The position numbers were made by a program, and so were the translations under genes. Positions 16,868-27,073 of a DNA stretch of 64,000 nt are shown piece by piece. The stretch covers positions 1 to 64,000 of the forward strand of contig CALFEQ010000200.1 of the NCBI GenBank assembly GCA_937949945.1. Reading direction: 5' to 3'. Origin of the DNA: an uncultured Myxococcales bacterium (GTDB lineage Bacteria > Myxococcota_A > Polyangia > Polyangiales > Polyangiaceae). The notes under the pieces are model-generated. The model saw only the letters and a list, made by a program, of their open reading frames with translations, had not been told where the DNA came from and searched no databases. The stretch's first letter is position 1, and every line of letters starts with the position of its first letter.

Positions 16868-17706
16868 CCCCGGAGACGCTCGAGGCGCTCGCCCACCGCG
16901 CGCTCGTCGCCGCGACGCTGCACGACCTCGCGCCGCGATCCCCTCGCCTGTCCGCGCGCATGCCGCCGACCTCCGGCGCGAACGTCGTGGTGGCCGTCGA
17001 CGATCCGCCGCTCGACGCCTCGTGCTTCGCGACCGCGCGCGAGACGCTCCCGCCCGACGGGATCGTGGCGGTCGTCGTCTCGTCGACCACGGCCGCAGGC
17101 CTCTTGCGCGCCGGTGTCGTGCGCGATCCGACGCGCGACGACGCCTACGCGCGCGCGAGCGCGTGGGCCGCGTCGGTGCGTGCGCCCCTCGCGCCGCCGG
17201 TCTCGCCGTCGCGCCTGCGCGCGATCGTCGCCGCGGCGTCGGCCTCGGGCTTCGCGCTGGTCGAGCCCGAGGTCCGCCTGCTCCGGTCCGGATCGCCGCG
17301 CACGGCCGTCGATCGAGCCGTCGTCTCGGTCGTCCTGCGCGGAGCCGTGGCGCGCCCGCTCCTCTTCGTCCCCGAGCGCCGCGCACCGAAGAACGGCCTC
17401 GTGAAGCTCCGAGAAGAGCGCGCGCTCGACGGATGGATCGAGGCACGCGAGGCTCGCGTGCAAGCGCCCGCCTCGCTGTTGGACGCAGCGCTGGTCGCGC
17501 TCGCCCGCCACGGCGGACCGATGCGCGGCAAGGACCTCCTCCGCGAAGCCCGCGCGATCCGAGCAGAGGCCGCCGAATCGCGCGGCGAGCGCGTGACGCC
17601 GAGCGCCTCCGACGGCCCCACGCTGGCGAAGGCCCTGGTCGAAGCGTGGCACGAGGGCTGGCTGGAGCTCTACGCCGTCGAGCCGCGGCCTCCGCTGCTC
17701 CGGTGA
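16864..17706 (+). CDS. Uncharacterised protein coupled to the methyltransferase
   Basis: A 280-residue protein with no family I can name. The first 120 residues alternate strands and helices (ANVVVAVDDPP, DGIVAVVVSSTTAAGLLRAG), suggesting an alpha/beta domain. Near the C-terminus, 'APASLLDAALVALARHGGPM', then RGKDLLREARAI and a helical end, could be a small winged-helix unit. It starts at a GTG overlapping the methyltransferase stop (GTGA), which is the main clue to its role: a partner, target-recognition or chaperone protein for that enzyme (inference). Confidence 0.65.
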   Translation: MTPETLEALAHRALVAATLHDLAPRSPRLSARMPPTSGANVVVAVDDPPLDASCFATARETLPPDGIVAVVVSSTTAAGLLRAGVVRDPTRDDAYARASAWAASVRAPLAPPVSPSRLRAIVAAASASGFALVEPEVRLLRSGSPRTAVDRAVVSVVLRGAVARPLLFVPERRAPKNGLVKLREERALDGWIEAREARVQAPASLLDAALVALARHGGPMRGKDLLREARAIRAEAAESRGERVTPSASDGPTLAKALVEAWHEGWLELYAVEPRPPLLR

Positions 17707-17708
17707 GC

Positions 17709-17796
17709 AGTCCTCAGTCCTCGGTCCCGGCGTCTGAGGATGCGCGCGCCAAAGGCGCGCGCGCCTGGAGCCTGGAGCCCGGAGCCTGGAGCCTGA
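17709..17796. repeat. Composite heptamer repeat element, copy 1
   Basis: In order: two AGTCCTC units and a degenerate third (17709-17729); a unique 20-base segment at 17731-17750; a GC hairpin; then CCTGGAG, CCTGGAG, CCCGGAG, CCTGGAG, CCTGATC (17764-17798), whose last unit runs into the stop codon of the convergent gene. The 20-base segment occurs again as a perfect inverted copy at 21441-21460. Confidence 0.85.
17742..17762. terminator. Hairpin between convergent genes
   Basis: GCGCGCGCC-AAA-GGCGCGCGC: a perfect 9-bp stem with a 3-base loop, between the stops of two convergent genes (17706 and 17797). There is no T tract on either side, so factor-independent termination is not certain. The hairpin is part of the composite repeat. 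Confidence 0.5.
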
Positions 17797-19563
17797 TCAG
17801 AACCCCATCCTCCACCGCGCCGCCTCGCGGAGGAGCCCGTCGGAGATCTCGACGCGCACGAACGCCTCCCCGCCCCTCTTGCCGACCGCGATCGCGAGCG
17901 GCGACGTCGGCAGGCTCGCCCGCTTGGGATCGAGCCGGAGAGGCTGACCGACGACGATCGTGGACGCGTCGTTGCCGATCGCCGACAAAAAGCGCCTGAG
18001 CGATGGCTCGTCGGCGAGCTTCCTGTCGGTCTTGGCGCCGATCTTCAAGGTGACGACGGGCTCGGCGCCGGCGCCGAGCGAGAGCTTGCCGTCCGACACG
18101 AGCCACGCCGCGCCGACGTTCGCGGACGCCGGGCCTCGAGGCGCCCCGCCGTCCTGCGCCGGGCGCGGAAGAGCGAGCGCCGGCTTCTGCGTCTTCGGCG
18201 GGTCGCGCAGCAGCGTGAGCACCTCGGCGGTCCCGAGGCCGGGGAGCTCCTCGCGCGACGAGGTGACGCTCTTCGCGCGAAAGAGCTCCTTGAAAGGATC
18301 GATCTTCGCGAGCTCGAAGGCTCCGCGGATGGCCTTGTTCGCGGCCTCACCGTCACGCACCGGCGCGCGGAGGAAGAGCCCGGCGGGCTCCTCGAGCCCC
18401 AGGGCGAACGCGACGGCCTCGTCGCGCGACTTCGCGACGGCCTCGAAGACCTCGTGGAGCTTTTCGGGCTCCTTGAGCCTCGATCCGAGCGACGAGACGA
18501 TGGCCTTCTCCATCGCGCTCGCCTGCTCCGCGCGCTCGTCCTCGCCGTCACGCGTGGACATCGCGAAGGCGGAGACCGCGGGCAGCTCGAGCAGCGGCGA
18601 GGCGTCGCCGACCTTCATCGTGTCGATCCACTTCTTCGCCTCGCTGGCGGGATCGGCGGTCGGCGCGAGCGTCGCCGTGAGGATTGCGGCGTCCTCGGTC
18701 ACGTCGACGGCGACCCGGACCCGCTCGAGGCCGCCGATGATCGCGAAGCGCCGCGAGAGCACCGCGTCCAGCGTGGCGACGATCGCCGCGGGATCGCCGA
18801 AGTCGGGCGCTCGGCCTCGCTCGGCGCGCATGCGCTCGTCCTCGGTGAGCAGGAACGAGCGGCCCTCCTTCCAGGCGCTCTCGAGCTTCGGCTTGAGGAG
18901 CGTCTGGATCGCGGAGCGTGGGATCTCGAGCACCGCGGCCTCGGACGGCAGCGTCCGCGACGGCAGCGTCCGCGTGACGTACGGCGCGAGGAGCCTGAGG
19001 TCGTCGAGCCGCCGCCCGAGGACGAGGTAGCCGTTCTTCGTGAGGGCGACCTCGAACCGCCCGTCCCGCGGCGGCTCCGTCGGGCGCCGCGACGCGGGGA
19101 CGAGCACGGTCATCCCTGCCTCTTCCCGAGCGACGAAGGGACCCGCGTCGCCGTCGCCGACGAGCATCGACCGGGCGCGACGCGGGTCGACGAGCCTCAT
19201 CGCGACGACGAGGCTGGGATCGGCGGGATCGCCCGCCGCAGCGCCGTACATCGGCGCGGTCCCGTCGAGCTCGCTCGCGAGGGTGATGTCGAGGTCCGCG
19301 AGCAAGACGACGACGCCGGGCAGCGTCGCAGGGAGGATGCCCGCCGGCCCTCCGACGCCGCGCTGCAGCTTGGTCCACGCCGCGTTCGGGGCGGCGACGT
19401 AGAGGTCGCAGAGGAGCCCGTCGGGGGCCGGCACCGGCGGCTCGACGACGGCGACGCCTGCGTCGGCGCCCGAGCCCGAGTCACCTCCGCCTCGCGCCAG
19501 CGCGAAGACCCCGGCGACGGCGGCCGCGGCCACGACGCCGACGTGCCATTTCCGCCACTTCAC
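17797..19563 (-). CDS. Uncharacterised membrane-anchored protein
   Basis: A protein of about 588 residues with one N-terminal transmembrane or uncleaved signal segment (HVGVVAAAAVAGVFALA), then a Gly/Ser/Asp linker and a large extracytoplasmic domain. It contains repeated paired blocks of the type 'LDITLASELDGTAP' and 'VVVGQPLRLDP', and segments such as VALTKNGYLVLGRRLDDLRL that recall large myxobacterial periplasmic proteins of unknown function. No catalytic motif was found. Start GTG 19563 is preferred (GGAAG six bases upstream); ATG 19596 would add 11 residues. Confidence 0.65.
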   Translation of the reverse strand: MKWRKWHVGVVAAAAVAGVFALARGGGDSGSGADAGVAVVEPPVPAPDGLLCDLYVAAPNAAWTKLQRGVGGPAGILPATLPGVVVLLADLDITLASELDGTAPMYGAAAGDPADPSLVVAMRLVDPRRARSMLVGDGDAGPFVAREEAGMTVLVPASRRPTEPPRDGRFEVALTKNGYLVLGRRLDDLRLLAPYVTRTLPSRTLPSEAAVLEIPRSAIQTLLKPKLESAWKEGRSFLLTEDERMRAERGRAPDFGDPAAIVATLDAVLSRRFAIIGGLERVRVAVDVTEDAAILTATLAPTADPASEAKKWIDTMKVGDASPLLELPAVSAFAMSTRDGEDERAEQASAMEKAIVSSLGSRLKEPEKLHEVFEAVAKSRDEAVAFALGLEEPAGLFLRAPVRDGEAANKAIRGAFELAKIDPFKELFRAKSVTSSREELPGLGTAEVLTLLRDPPKTQKPALALPRPAQDGGAPRGPASANVGAAWLVSDGKLSLGAGAEPVVTLKIGAKTDRKLADEPSLRRFLSAIGNDASTIVVGQPLRLDPKRASLPTSPLAIAVGKRGGEAFVRVEISDGLLREAARWRMGF

Positions 19564-19782
19564 GGGCGCTTCCACGCGGCATGGATACCATGCCAACGTC
19601 GGGCAGAGTCCAGCGCGTCTCGGCTGGTGACGTGTCGGACGCCGACCCGCTTGCGCGGAGCAGAGCTCAATCGAGCACGTGGCAGAACGCCGCCCCTTCC
19701 GGTCCCCCCGGTCCTCGGGCTAAGGTGCGAGCTCGGATCGTGCGCCCGTCGTCAGGGCGTCCCTTCACTCGCGGAGCCCCCG

Positions 19783-20340
19783 ATGCTCGACGACATACAC
19801 AAAGAGTTGGTCTCTTCGATCGCGAAGGCCCACGACGCGCTCAGGCGCGAGCTCGCGAAGCTGCGTGCCGGACGCGCCAACCCCAACCTCCTCGATGGGA
19901 TCCGCGTCGACTACTACGGGACGATGACGCCGCTGAGCCAGATGGCCAACATCGCCGTCCCCGAGCCTCGGCTCATCACGGTCAAGCCGTGGGACAAGAC
20001 GCAGGTCAAGGCCGTCGAGAAGGCGCTTCGGGAGAGCGATCTGAACCTCAACCCCCAGACGGACGGCGACCTCATCCGCATCCCGCTTCCGCCCCTGACG
20101 GAGGAGCGCCGCAAGGAGTTCGTCAAGATCGCCAAGAAGTACGGCGAGGAGTGCAAAGTGGCGATCCGCAAGGCCCGTCACGAGGCGCTCGACATGCTGA
20201 ACGAGCTCGACAAGGGGGGCGAGGTAGGTGCGGATGACGTCGAGCGCGCCAAGAAAAAGGCCGAAGAGACCGTGGCGGAGGCCGTGAAGACCGTCGACGG
20301 GATCGTCGCCCAAAAAGAAAAGGACATCATGGAGGTATGA
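19783..20340 (+). CDS. frr: Ribosome recycling factor
   Basis: A 185-residue protein that, with EF-G, splits the post-termination ribosome. The family signature is plain: 'LRAGRANPNLLDGIRVDYYG' (about 28-47), 'NIAVPEPRLITVKPWDKTQV', 'IRIPLPPLTEERRKEFVKIA' and the C-terminal long helix 'RKARHEALDMLNELDKGGEV'. Full length. GGAG lies 7 bases before ATG 19783. In many bacteria frr follows pyrH, tsf and rpsB; here it stands alone, which implies its own promoter in the 220-base gap upstream, where I could not pick one out. Confidence 0.97.
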   Translation: MLDDIHKELVSSIAKAHDALRRELAKLRAGRANPNLLDGIRVDYYGTMTPLSQMANIAVPEPRLITVKPWDKTQVKAVEKALRESDLNLNPQTDGDLIRIPLPPLTEERRKEFVKIAKKYGEECKVAIRKARHEALDMLNELDKGGEVGADDVERAKKKAEETVAEAVKTVDGIVAQKEKDIMEV

Positions 20341-20461
20341 CCTCCTTGACACCCGCCGGGTTCCCGGTGAGCCTGATCTGTATGCGTCGGCGGGCGGTCG
20401 ACTCTTCCGGTGCTAGCTTGAGATATCCCCGACGGGTTTATCGCGCGGAGTCGTCCACTTG

Positions 20462-21274
20462 ATGCGGGCAATCGCAGCGGGAGCAAGCGACGTAGGGCTC
20501 CAGCGGGAGCACAACGAGGACTCCTATGTCGTGCTCAAAGAGTACGACCTCTTCGTCGTTGCAGACGGGATGGGCGGTCACCGTGCAGGTGACGTCGCCT
20601 CGAAGCTCGCGACGGAGACGATCAGCGAGTTCTTCAAGTCGACGGCGAACGACGACGTGACGTGGCCGTTCCACTTCGACACGAACCTGTCGGAGGAGGA
20701 GAACCGGCTGCTCACGGGCATTCGGGTCGCGAACCGACAGATCTTCGAACGAAGCACGAGGTCACGCGAGTACCACGGCATGGGCACGACCGTCGTGGGC
20801 GCGATGTTCAGCCCCCGCAAGGGTCGCATGTACATCGGCCACGTCGGCGACTCGCGTTGCTACCGCATCCGTGACGGGCGCATCCAGCTCCTCACGCGAG
20901 ACCATTCGCTCATCAACGACTACCTGCTCGCGATGCCGGACCTCACCGAGGAGCAGCGGAGCGAGCTTCCGAAGAACGTCATCACGCGAGCGCTCGGCAT
21001 GCAGGATCAGGTCGTCGTCGACCTCCAGCACGACGAGCCGCGACCGGGCGACGTCTACGTCCTCTGCTCCGACGGCCTGTCCGGAATGGTCCAGGACGAG
21101 GAGATCGAGCGCATCGTCGTCCAGAACCCCGACATCCGCGAAGCCTGCGCGAAGCTCATCGCGCGGGCGAACGAGCAGGGCGGCGAGGACAACGTCACGG
21201 CCGTCCTCATCAAGATCCTCGACGAGGGCTCCGACGCCCCCACCGAGGAGCTTCCCGCAGCGCGCTCGCGCTAG
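20462..21274 (+). CDS. PP2C-family serine/threonine protein phosphatase
   Basis: A 270-residue metal-dependent protein phosphatase (PPM/PP2C, Stp/PrpC type), cytoplasmic. Metal-binding motifs: 'REHNEDSYVV' (residues 16-25), 'VVADGMGGHRAGDVAS' with Asp35, 'YIGHVGDSRCYRI', 'VLCSDGLSGM' and 'GGEDNVTAVLIKI', in the right order and complete. Single-domain enzymes of this kind reverse phosphorylation by Hanks-type kinases, one of which is encoded at 57746-59212, though not adjacent. Start ATG 20462 follows a long leader (a TAGCTT element is about 45 bases upstream); the TTG one codon earlier is not needed. Confidence 0.92.
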   Translation: MRAIAAGASDVGLQREHNEDSYVVLKEYDLFVVADGMGGHRAGDVASKLATETISEFFKSTANDDVTWPFHFDTNLSEEENRLLTGIRVANRQIFERSTRSREYHGMGTTVVGAMFSPRKGRMYIGHVGDSRCYRIRDGRIQLLTRDHSLINDYLLAMPDLTEEQRSELPKNVITRALGMQDQVVVDLQHDEPRPGDVYVLCSDGLSGMVQDEEIERIVVQNPDIREACAKLIARANEQGGEDNVTAVLIKILDEGSDAPTEELPAARSR

Positions 21275-21430
21275 CAGCCTCGGCGACCCCGCACGGGCCG
21301 GAGGAGCGTCGCGTTTCGCGTCGCTCCCCGGCCCGTATGACTTCGTCCAGCTGGAGTCTCCAGCCTTTCGGAGCCTGCGGGCAGCCTCTCCCGTCGGCTG
21401 ACCTGAAGTTTGCCCGTATCGCCGAGCCGG
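21275..21430. other. Intergenic sequence downstream of the phosphatase gene
   Basis: First half of a 359-base gap (21275-21633). No gene is supported here. Near 21285-21336 there are complementary stretches around GGGCCGGAGGAGCG and CGCTCCCCGGCCC that could fold as a terminator for the phosphatase gene. The second half of the gap is the heptamer element. Confidence 0.4.
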
Positions 21431-21547
21431 GCGCGCGCTCGGCGCGCGCATCCTCAGACGCTGAGGACCGAGGACCGAGGACTGAGGACCGGAATCCGGA
21501 GACGAAAGTCCCCGGAGCCTGGAGCCCGGAGCCTGGAGCCTGGAGCC
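21431..21547. repeat. Composite heptamer repeat element, copy 2 (inverted core)
   Basis: A GCGCGCGC-TCG-GCGCGCGC hairpin (21431-21449), the inverted copy of the 20-base core (21441-21460), four GAGGACC/T heptamers (21463-21490), a 20-base spacer, then CCCGGAG, CCTGGAG, CCCGGAG, CCTGGAG, CCTGGAG (21511-21545). The parts are the same as at 17709-17796, but the CCTGGAG array lies on the other side of the core. It is upstream of the DedA gene. Confidence 0.85.
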
Positions 21548-21633
21548 CGACGTCAGTCGTTGCGCGCAGCGAAGAGCCGGTCTAGAGGTTGCTCCCCTTC
21601 CGGCTTCCGCGAGCCTTTCGGCGGAGTCGCAGC

Positions 21634-22293
21634 ATGCACGAGCTCCTCGAACTCTTCCGCACGCTCACGAAGAATCTCGATCAGTTCACGATCGAGCATG
21701 GCAACACGACGTACGCCATCCTGATGGCGATCGTCTTCGTCGAGACGGGGCTCGTCATCATGCCCTTCTTGCCCGGCGACTCGCTCCTGTTCGCGGCAGG
21801 AGCGGTCGCCTCGCGTGGCTATCTGAACGTCACCGTCCTCGCGACCGGTCTCATCATCGCGGCCATCGTCGGCGACACGGTCAACTACCACGTCGGCAAG
21901 GCGATCGGCCCGCGCGTCATGAAGGGCGAGAAATCGCGCTTCTTCAACAAGAAGCACCTCGACAAGACGCACCGGTTCTTCGAGAAGTACGGCGGCAAGA
22001 CGATCATCCTCGCGCGCTTCGTCCCGATCGTGCGCACGTTCGCGCCGTTCGTCGCGGGCGCCGGCGTGATGAACTACCGCAAGTTCATCATCTACAACGT
22101 CGTCGGCGCGATCGCGTGGGTGACGCTGATGCTCGGCTCGGGCTGGGCGCTCGGGCAGGTGCCCTTCGTGAAGGAGCACTTCGAGCTCATCGTCATCGCG
22201 ATCGTCTTCATCTCCGTCCTTCCGATGATCGTCGAGTGGTGGAAGGCGCGCGGGAGCAAGGAGGCCGAAGAGGGCGCCGAGAAGGTGTCGTGA
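21634..22293 (+). CDS. DedA/SNARE-associated family membrane protein
   Basis: A 219-residue integral inner-membrane protein of the DedA family, whose members act in polyprenyl or phospholipid flipping and membrane homeostasis. Family marks: 'VFVETGLVIMPFLPGDSLLF' (about 33-52), 'GDTVNYHVGKAIGPRVMK', and the conserved 'FFEKYGGKTIILARFVPIVR' followed by TFAPFVAGAGVM. Five to six hydrophobic helices. Lys/Glu-rich cytoplasmic tail. GGAG lies 8 bases before ATG 21634. The upstream region carries the second heptamer element. Confidence 0.9.
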   Translation: MHELLELFRTLTKNLDQFTIEHGNTTYAILMAIVFVETGLVIMPFLPGDSLLFAAGAVASRGYLNVTVLATGLIIAAIVGDTVNYHVGKAIGPRVMKGEKSRFFNKKHLDKTHRFFEKYGGKTIILARFVPIVRTFAPFVAGAGVMNYRKFIIYNVVGAIAWVTLMLGSGWALGQVPFVKEHFELIVIAIVFISVLPMIVEWWKARGSKEAEEGAEKVS

Positions 22294-22298
22294 GCGCG

Positions 22299-22345
22299 GG
22301 CGGACCGGCGCTGCGGCCCTGACGCCCCGAAGGCGCGGGTCCGCC
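22299..22345 (+). terminator. Candidate terminator hairpin downstream of the DedA gene
   Basis: GGCGGACC (22299-22306) pairs with GGTCCGCC (22338-22345), enclosing a GC-rich 31-base loop that can fold further. There is no T tract. Confidence 0.4.
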
Positions 22346-22455
22346 GCCCCGCTCGAAGGTCGGGATCCGCCCACGGCCCCGGTCACGCGTCGGCATCGGC
22401 GCGGGTAACGCGACCGGACGCGAGCGCCGCCCTAGCGGGAGCATGACGCTCGTAC

Positions 22456-22461
22456 TAGAGT
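22456..22461 (+). promoter_or_regulatory. Candidate -10 element, leaderless, for the acyl-CoA mutase gene
   Basis: TAGAGT ends 6 bases before ATG 22468, with no Shine-Dalgarno sequence between. Confidence 0.5.
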
Positions 22462-22467
22462 CCGGTC

Positions 22468-24225
<1,758 letters not shown>

Positions 24226-24228
24226 GCG

Positions 24229-24627
24229 ATGCAGCGCGCGCGGCCCCCTTTCGGCTACGGGCCTTACGAGCCGCCGGGCTTCGGAGGCGGACGCCCGGCC
24301 GTGATCGTCTGGTACCGGATCTACGCGCTGGCCGTCGTGGCGCTCTACGCGAGCATCTTCGTGCTCTGGCAGTTCTGGGTGCCGTCGGCCGCGGACGGCG
24401 ACATGACCGTGGCGGACGCGACGTCGCTCATGCTGCTCGGGATCTTCGGCCTGGTTTTCGGCGCGTTCTTCCTCCTCGCCGCGTTCGTCCCGTACAAGCC
24501 GTGGGGCTGGACCGTGGGTCTCGTCGCGATCTGCCTCGGCCTGTCGAGCTGTCTCATCGTCGTGACGATCCCCCTGCTCATCCATTGGATGAAACCAGCG
24601 ACGAAGGCGGCGTTCGGCCGGCTCTAG
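24229..24627 (+). CDS. Small membrane protein, uncharacterised
   Basis: A 132-residue protein with a Pro/Gly/aromatic cytoplasmic start (RPPFGYGPYEPPGFGGG) and three hydrophobic helices (RIYALAVVALYASIFVLWQF, MLLGIFGLVFGAFFLLAAFV, TVGLVAICLGLSSCLIVVTI). It starts 3 bases after the mutase stop and is thus in the same transcript, but no functional link is evident. No family recognised. Confidence 0.7.
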   Translation: MQRARPPFGYGPYEPPGFGGGRPAVIVWYRIYALAVVALYASIFVLWQFWVPSAADGDMTVADATSLMLLGIFGLVFGAFFLLAAFVPYKPWGWTVGLVAICLGLSSCLIVVTIPLLIHWMKPATKAAFGRL

Positions 24628-24656
24628 GTCGGCCGGCTGACCGCGCGGCTCGCCCT

Positions 24657-26078
24657 TCATTCGCTCGGCCGAAGCGGAGCGATGCGTGCGGCGATCTCCT
24701 CGCCTTGTCGGATGGCGTCCGGGATGCCCGTGCCGAGGTAGCCGTTGCCGCCGACGTGCAGGCCGCGGTGCATGGCGACGCGCGTGAGGATGCGGCGGAC
24801 GCGCGGGATGTGGCCGACGTACGGCTGCGGGGTGGCGCCGCGGAAGCGGAACACCTTCGCGAACATCGGCGGGCGATCGATGCCGAGCAGGTCGAGGACC
24901 TGTCCGCGCGCGATGCGCACGAGCTCGTCGTCGTCGCGCTCGACCATCGCCTCGTTGCCGGCCCCGCCGGCGAAGATGCGAAGCAGGATCTGCCCCGCGG
25001 GCGCGCGGTGGTCCCACTTGCTGGAGACGAACGTGCACGCGAGGATCGGCCGGTTCTCGGCGCGCGGGACGAGGAAGCCGACCGAGTCGAGGGGATGGCG
25101 CACGTCGTACTTCCGGTACGCGAGGAAGATCGTCGCCGTCGAGGTGTAGGCGATCTCCGAGCACATCGCCGCGAGCGCGGGATCGAAGTCCGCCACGAGC
25201 TTCGCGACCACGCGCGCAGGCACGGCGAGCGCGACGTCGTCGGCGAAGAGCGGGCCCTCCGTCGTCTCGACGACCCAGCGGCCCCGCGCGTCGCCCTCCG
25301 GCAGCCGGTCGATGCGACGCGCGGCGCGCCGCGTGAACACCTCCGCGTCGCGAAGCCGGTGCGCCACGTTCACCACGAGATCGCCGACGCCGCGCTTGAG
25401 CGAGATGAACGCGCTCGGCTGGACCCCGCCCGAGCTCGACTGCTCGCGCCGCTTCTCCTTCAGCGCGCGCATCGCGAGGACGAGCGAGCCGTGCTCGCGC
25501 TCGGCCTCGACGAGCTGCGGGACGCAGGCGCGCACGGAGAGCGAATACGGATCGCCGGCGAAGATGCCGCCGAGGAGCGGACCCGCGATGCGCTCGGCCA
25601 CGTCGGGGCCGAGGCGCCGGCTGATGAACGATCCGATGCTCTCGTCGTCGTCCTCCTTCCACTGGCGCGGAGGAACGAGCAGATCGAGCCCGGCGCGCAT
25701 CTTCGCGTCCCAGCCGAGCAGCTCGCTCTCGACGATCGGCTTGATCTCGGTGGGCACGCCGAGGATGAGCCCCTCGGGCATGGGATAGAGCTTGCGCTGC
25801 CACACGATGTGGACGCGGCGCGTGTCCGGCCGCGTCCCGATGAGCTCGTCACCGAGGCCGACCGCCTTCGCGAGCCGCGTCGCGTGCGGCTTCGACGCCA
25901 CCCACGAGTCGGGTCCGGCGTCGATGATGAACCCGTTGTGCCGGATCGTGACGAGGTTGCCGCCGAGATGCGAGCCGGCCTCGACGATGCGCACCTCGCA
26001 GCGCTCTTCGGCTTTCTCGAGGGCGTGCGCGATCGCGAGCCCCGTGATGCCACCCCCGACGATGACGACGCGCTTCAT
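24657..26078 (-). CDS. hemG: Protoporphyrinogen oxidase
   Basis: A 473-residue FAD-dependent enzyme (HemY/PPOX type) oxidising protoporphyrinogen IX to protoporphyrin IX. The N-terminal FAD motif is VVIVGGGITGLAIAHAL, followed by 'EAGSHLGGNLVTIRHNGFII' and DAGPDSW, the classical PPOX start. The C-terminal FAD signature reads 'GLHVGGNGYLGTGIPDAIRQ'. Full length. It is the last gene of a hemE-hemH-hemG operon, with its ATG overlapping the hemH stop (ATGA). Called hemG here by function; in other naming schemes this oxygen-dependent type is hemY. Confidence 0.95.
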   Translation of the reverse strand: MKRVVIVGGGITGLAIAHALEKAEERCEVRIVEAGSHLGGNLVTIRHNGFIIDAGPDSWVASKPHATRLAKAVGLGDELIGTRPDTRRVHIVWQRKLYPMPEGLILGVPTEIKPIVESELLGWDAKMRAGLDLLVPPRQWKEDDDESIGSFISRRLGPDVAERIAGPLLGGIFAGDPYSLSVRACVPQLVEAEREHGSLVLAMRALKEKRREQSSSGGVQPSAFISLKRGVGDLVVNVAHRLRDAEVFTRRAARRIDRLPEGDARGRWVVETTEGPLFADDVALAVPARVVAKLVADFDPALAAMCSEIAYTSTATIFLAYRKYDVRHPLDSVGFLVPRAENRPILACTFVSSKWDHRAPAGQILLRIFAGGAGNEAMVERDDDELVRIARGQVLDLLGIDRPPMFAKVFRFRGATPQPYVGHIPRVRRILTRVAMHRGLHVGGNGYLGTGIPDAIRQGEEIAARIAPLRPSE

Positions 26079-27073
26079 CCCCCTCGCTTCACGTGTCGTG
26101 GAGTCGCGCTCCCCGGAGGCACGGACGGATCGTCGTCACCGGATCGAGAGCGCCCGAGGAGATCGCCGGCAACGGAGGCGAGCGCGTCGATCAGTCCGCT
26201 GGATGCGTTCAGCGAAGCGCTTCTATATGCGGTCATTCCCAGCTCCCGTGCCCAGGTCGTCGCCTCGATATCGAGGTCATAGAGGATCTCCACATGATCG
26301 GCCAGAAACCCGATCGGGGCGAGGACGACGTGCCGCCGGCCACGCCCCGACAGCTCGGCCAGCGTCGACCGTAGATCCGGCCCCAGCCACTCGAGCCCGG
26401 GCTCGGCCCCCTGGCTCTGGAACGCCACGACGTGCTCGGAGAAGGCTCCACCGCGGGCACGTACGGCGGCCACGACGTCCTCGGCGCTCGCGCGCACCTC
26501 GCGCTCGTAGGGGTCGCCGGCCCGGAGGACGGACACCGGGAGGCTGTGGGCCGTGAGCACGACCGCGGTTCGGTCCGCCTCGGCCGCCGGCACGCGCGCG
26601 AGCGCGTCGAGCACCGCGCCCGCGAAGGCACCGGTGAGCTCGGGCGTTCGACCCCAGTTCGGCGCGCAGACGACCTCGAGCGTGGGGTCGACCTCGCGGG
26701 CCGCCGCCGTCATCGCCGCGCCGTACACGGCGGCCGAGTGCTGGGCGAGCGGCACTGCCACCACACGCCGCACCCCGCGCGAGGCGAGCTCGGCCAGGAC
26801 GTCCTTCGGATACGGCGACCACAGACGATTGGCCAGCCGCACCGGGAGGCCGAGGCGAGCCTCGAGCGCTCGAGCGACGTCGCGGTTGATCGCGTTCAGC
26901 GGCGAGCGGCCGCCGATCGCTTCGTAGCGGCGGCGGATCTCGGCGACGAGGTCGGGCGAAGGAGCGTGCCCGCGCCGGATGTTGCGGAGGAACTCCGGCA
27001 GATCGTCGAGCGACTCGACCGTGCCGTGCGCGACGAGCACGACCGCCGTCTCGTGCGCGACCGCGACGGTCAT
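26075..27073 (-). CDS. hemH: Ferrochelatase
   Basis: A 332-residue enzyme that inserts Fe2+ into a porphyrin in the heme pathway. 'AVVLVAHGTVESLDDLPEFL' is the N-terminal family start, 'VVLTAHSLPVSVLRAGDPYE' carries the conserved active-site His of the second motif, and 'FQSQGAEPGLEWLGPDL' and 'PIGFLADHVEILYDLDIEA' (conserved Glu) follow. No C-terminal iron-sulfur cysteine motif is seen. The tail is Ser/Arg/Asp-rich. ATG 27073 overlaps the hemE stop, and the TGA overlaps the hemG ATG, so the three enzymes are translated as a coupled set. Confidence 0.95.
   Translation of the reverse strand: MTVAVAHETAVVLVAHGTVESLDDLPEFLRNIRRGHAPSPDLVAEIRRRYEAIGGRSPLNAINRDVARALEARLGLPVRLANRLWSPYPKDVLAELASRGVRRVVAVPLAQHSAAVYGAAMTAAAREVDPTLEVVCAPNWGRTPELTGAFAGAVLDALARVPAAEADRTAVVLTAHSLPVSVLRAGDPYEREVRASAEDVVAAVRARGGAFSEHVVAFQSQGAEPGLEWLGPDLRSTLAELSGRGRRHVVLAPIGFLADHVEILYDLDIEATTWARELGMTAYRSASLNASSGLIDALASVAGDLLGRSRSGDDDPSVPPGSATPRHVKRGG

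Noticed and set aside
20346..20374. TTGACA at 20346 as a -35 for the PP2C gene
   Set aside because: No acceptable -10 at 16-19 bases; the sequence there is GAGCCT.
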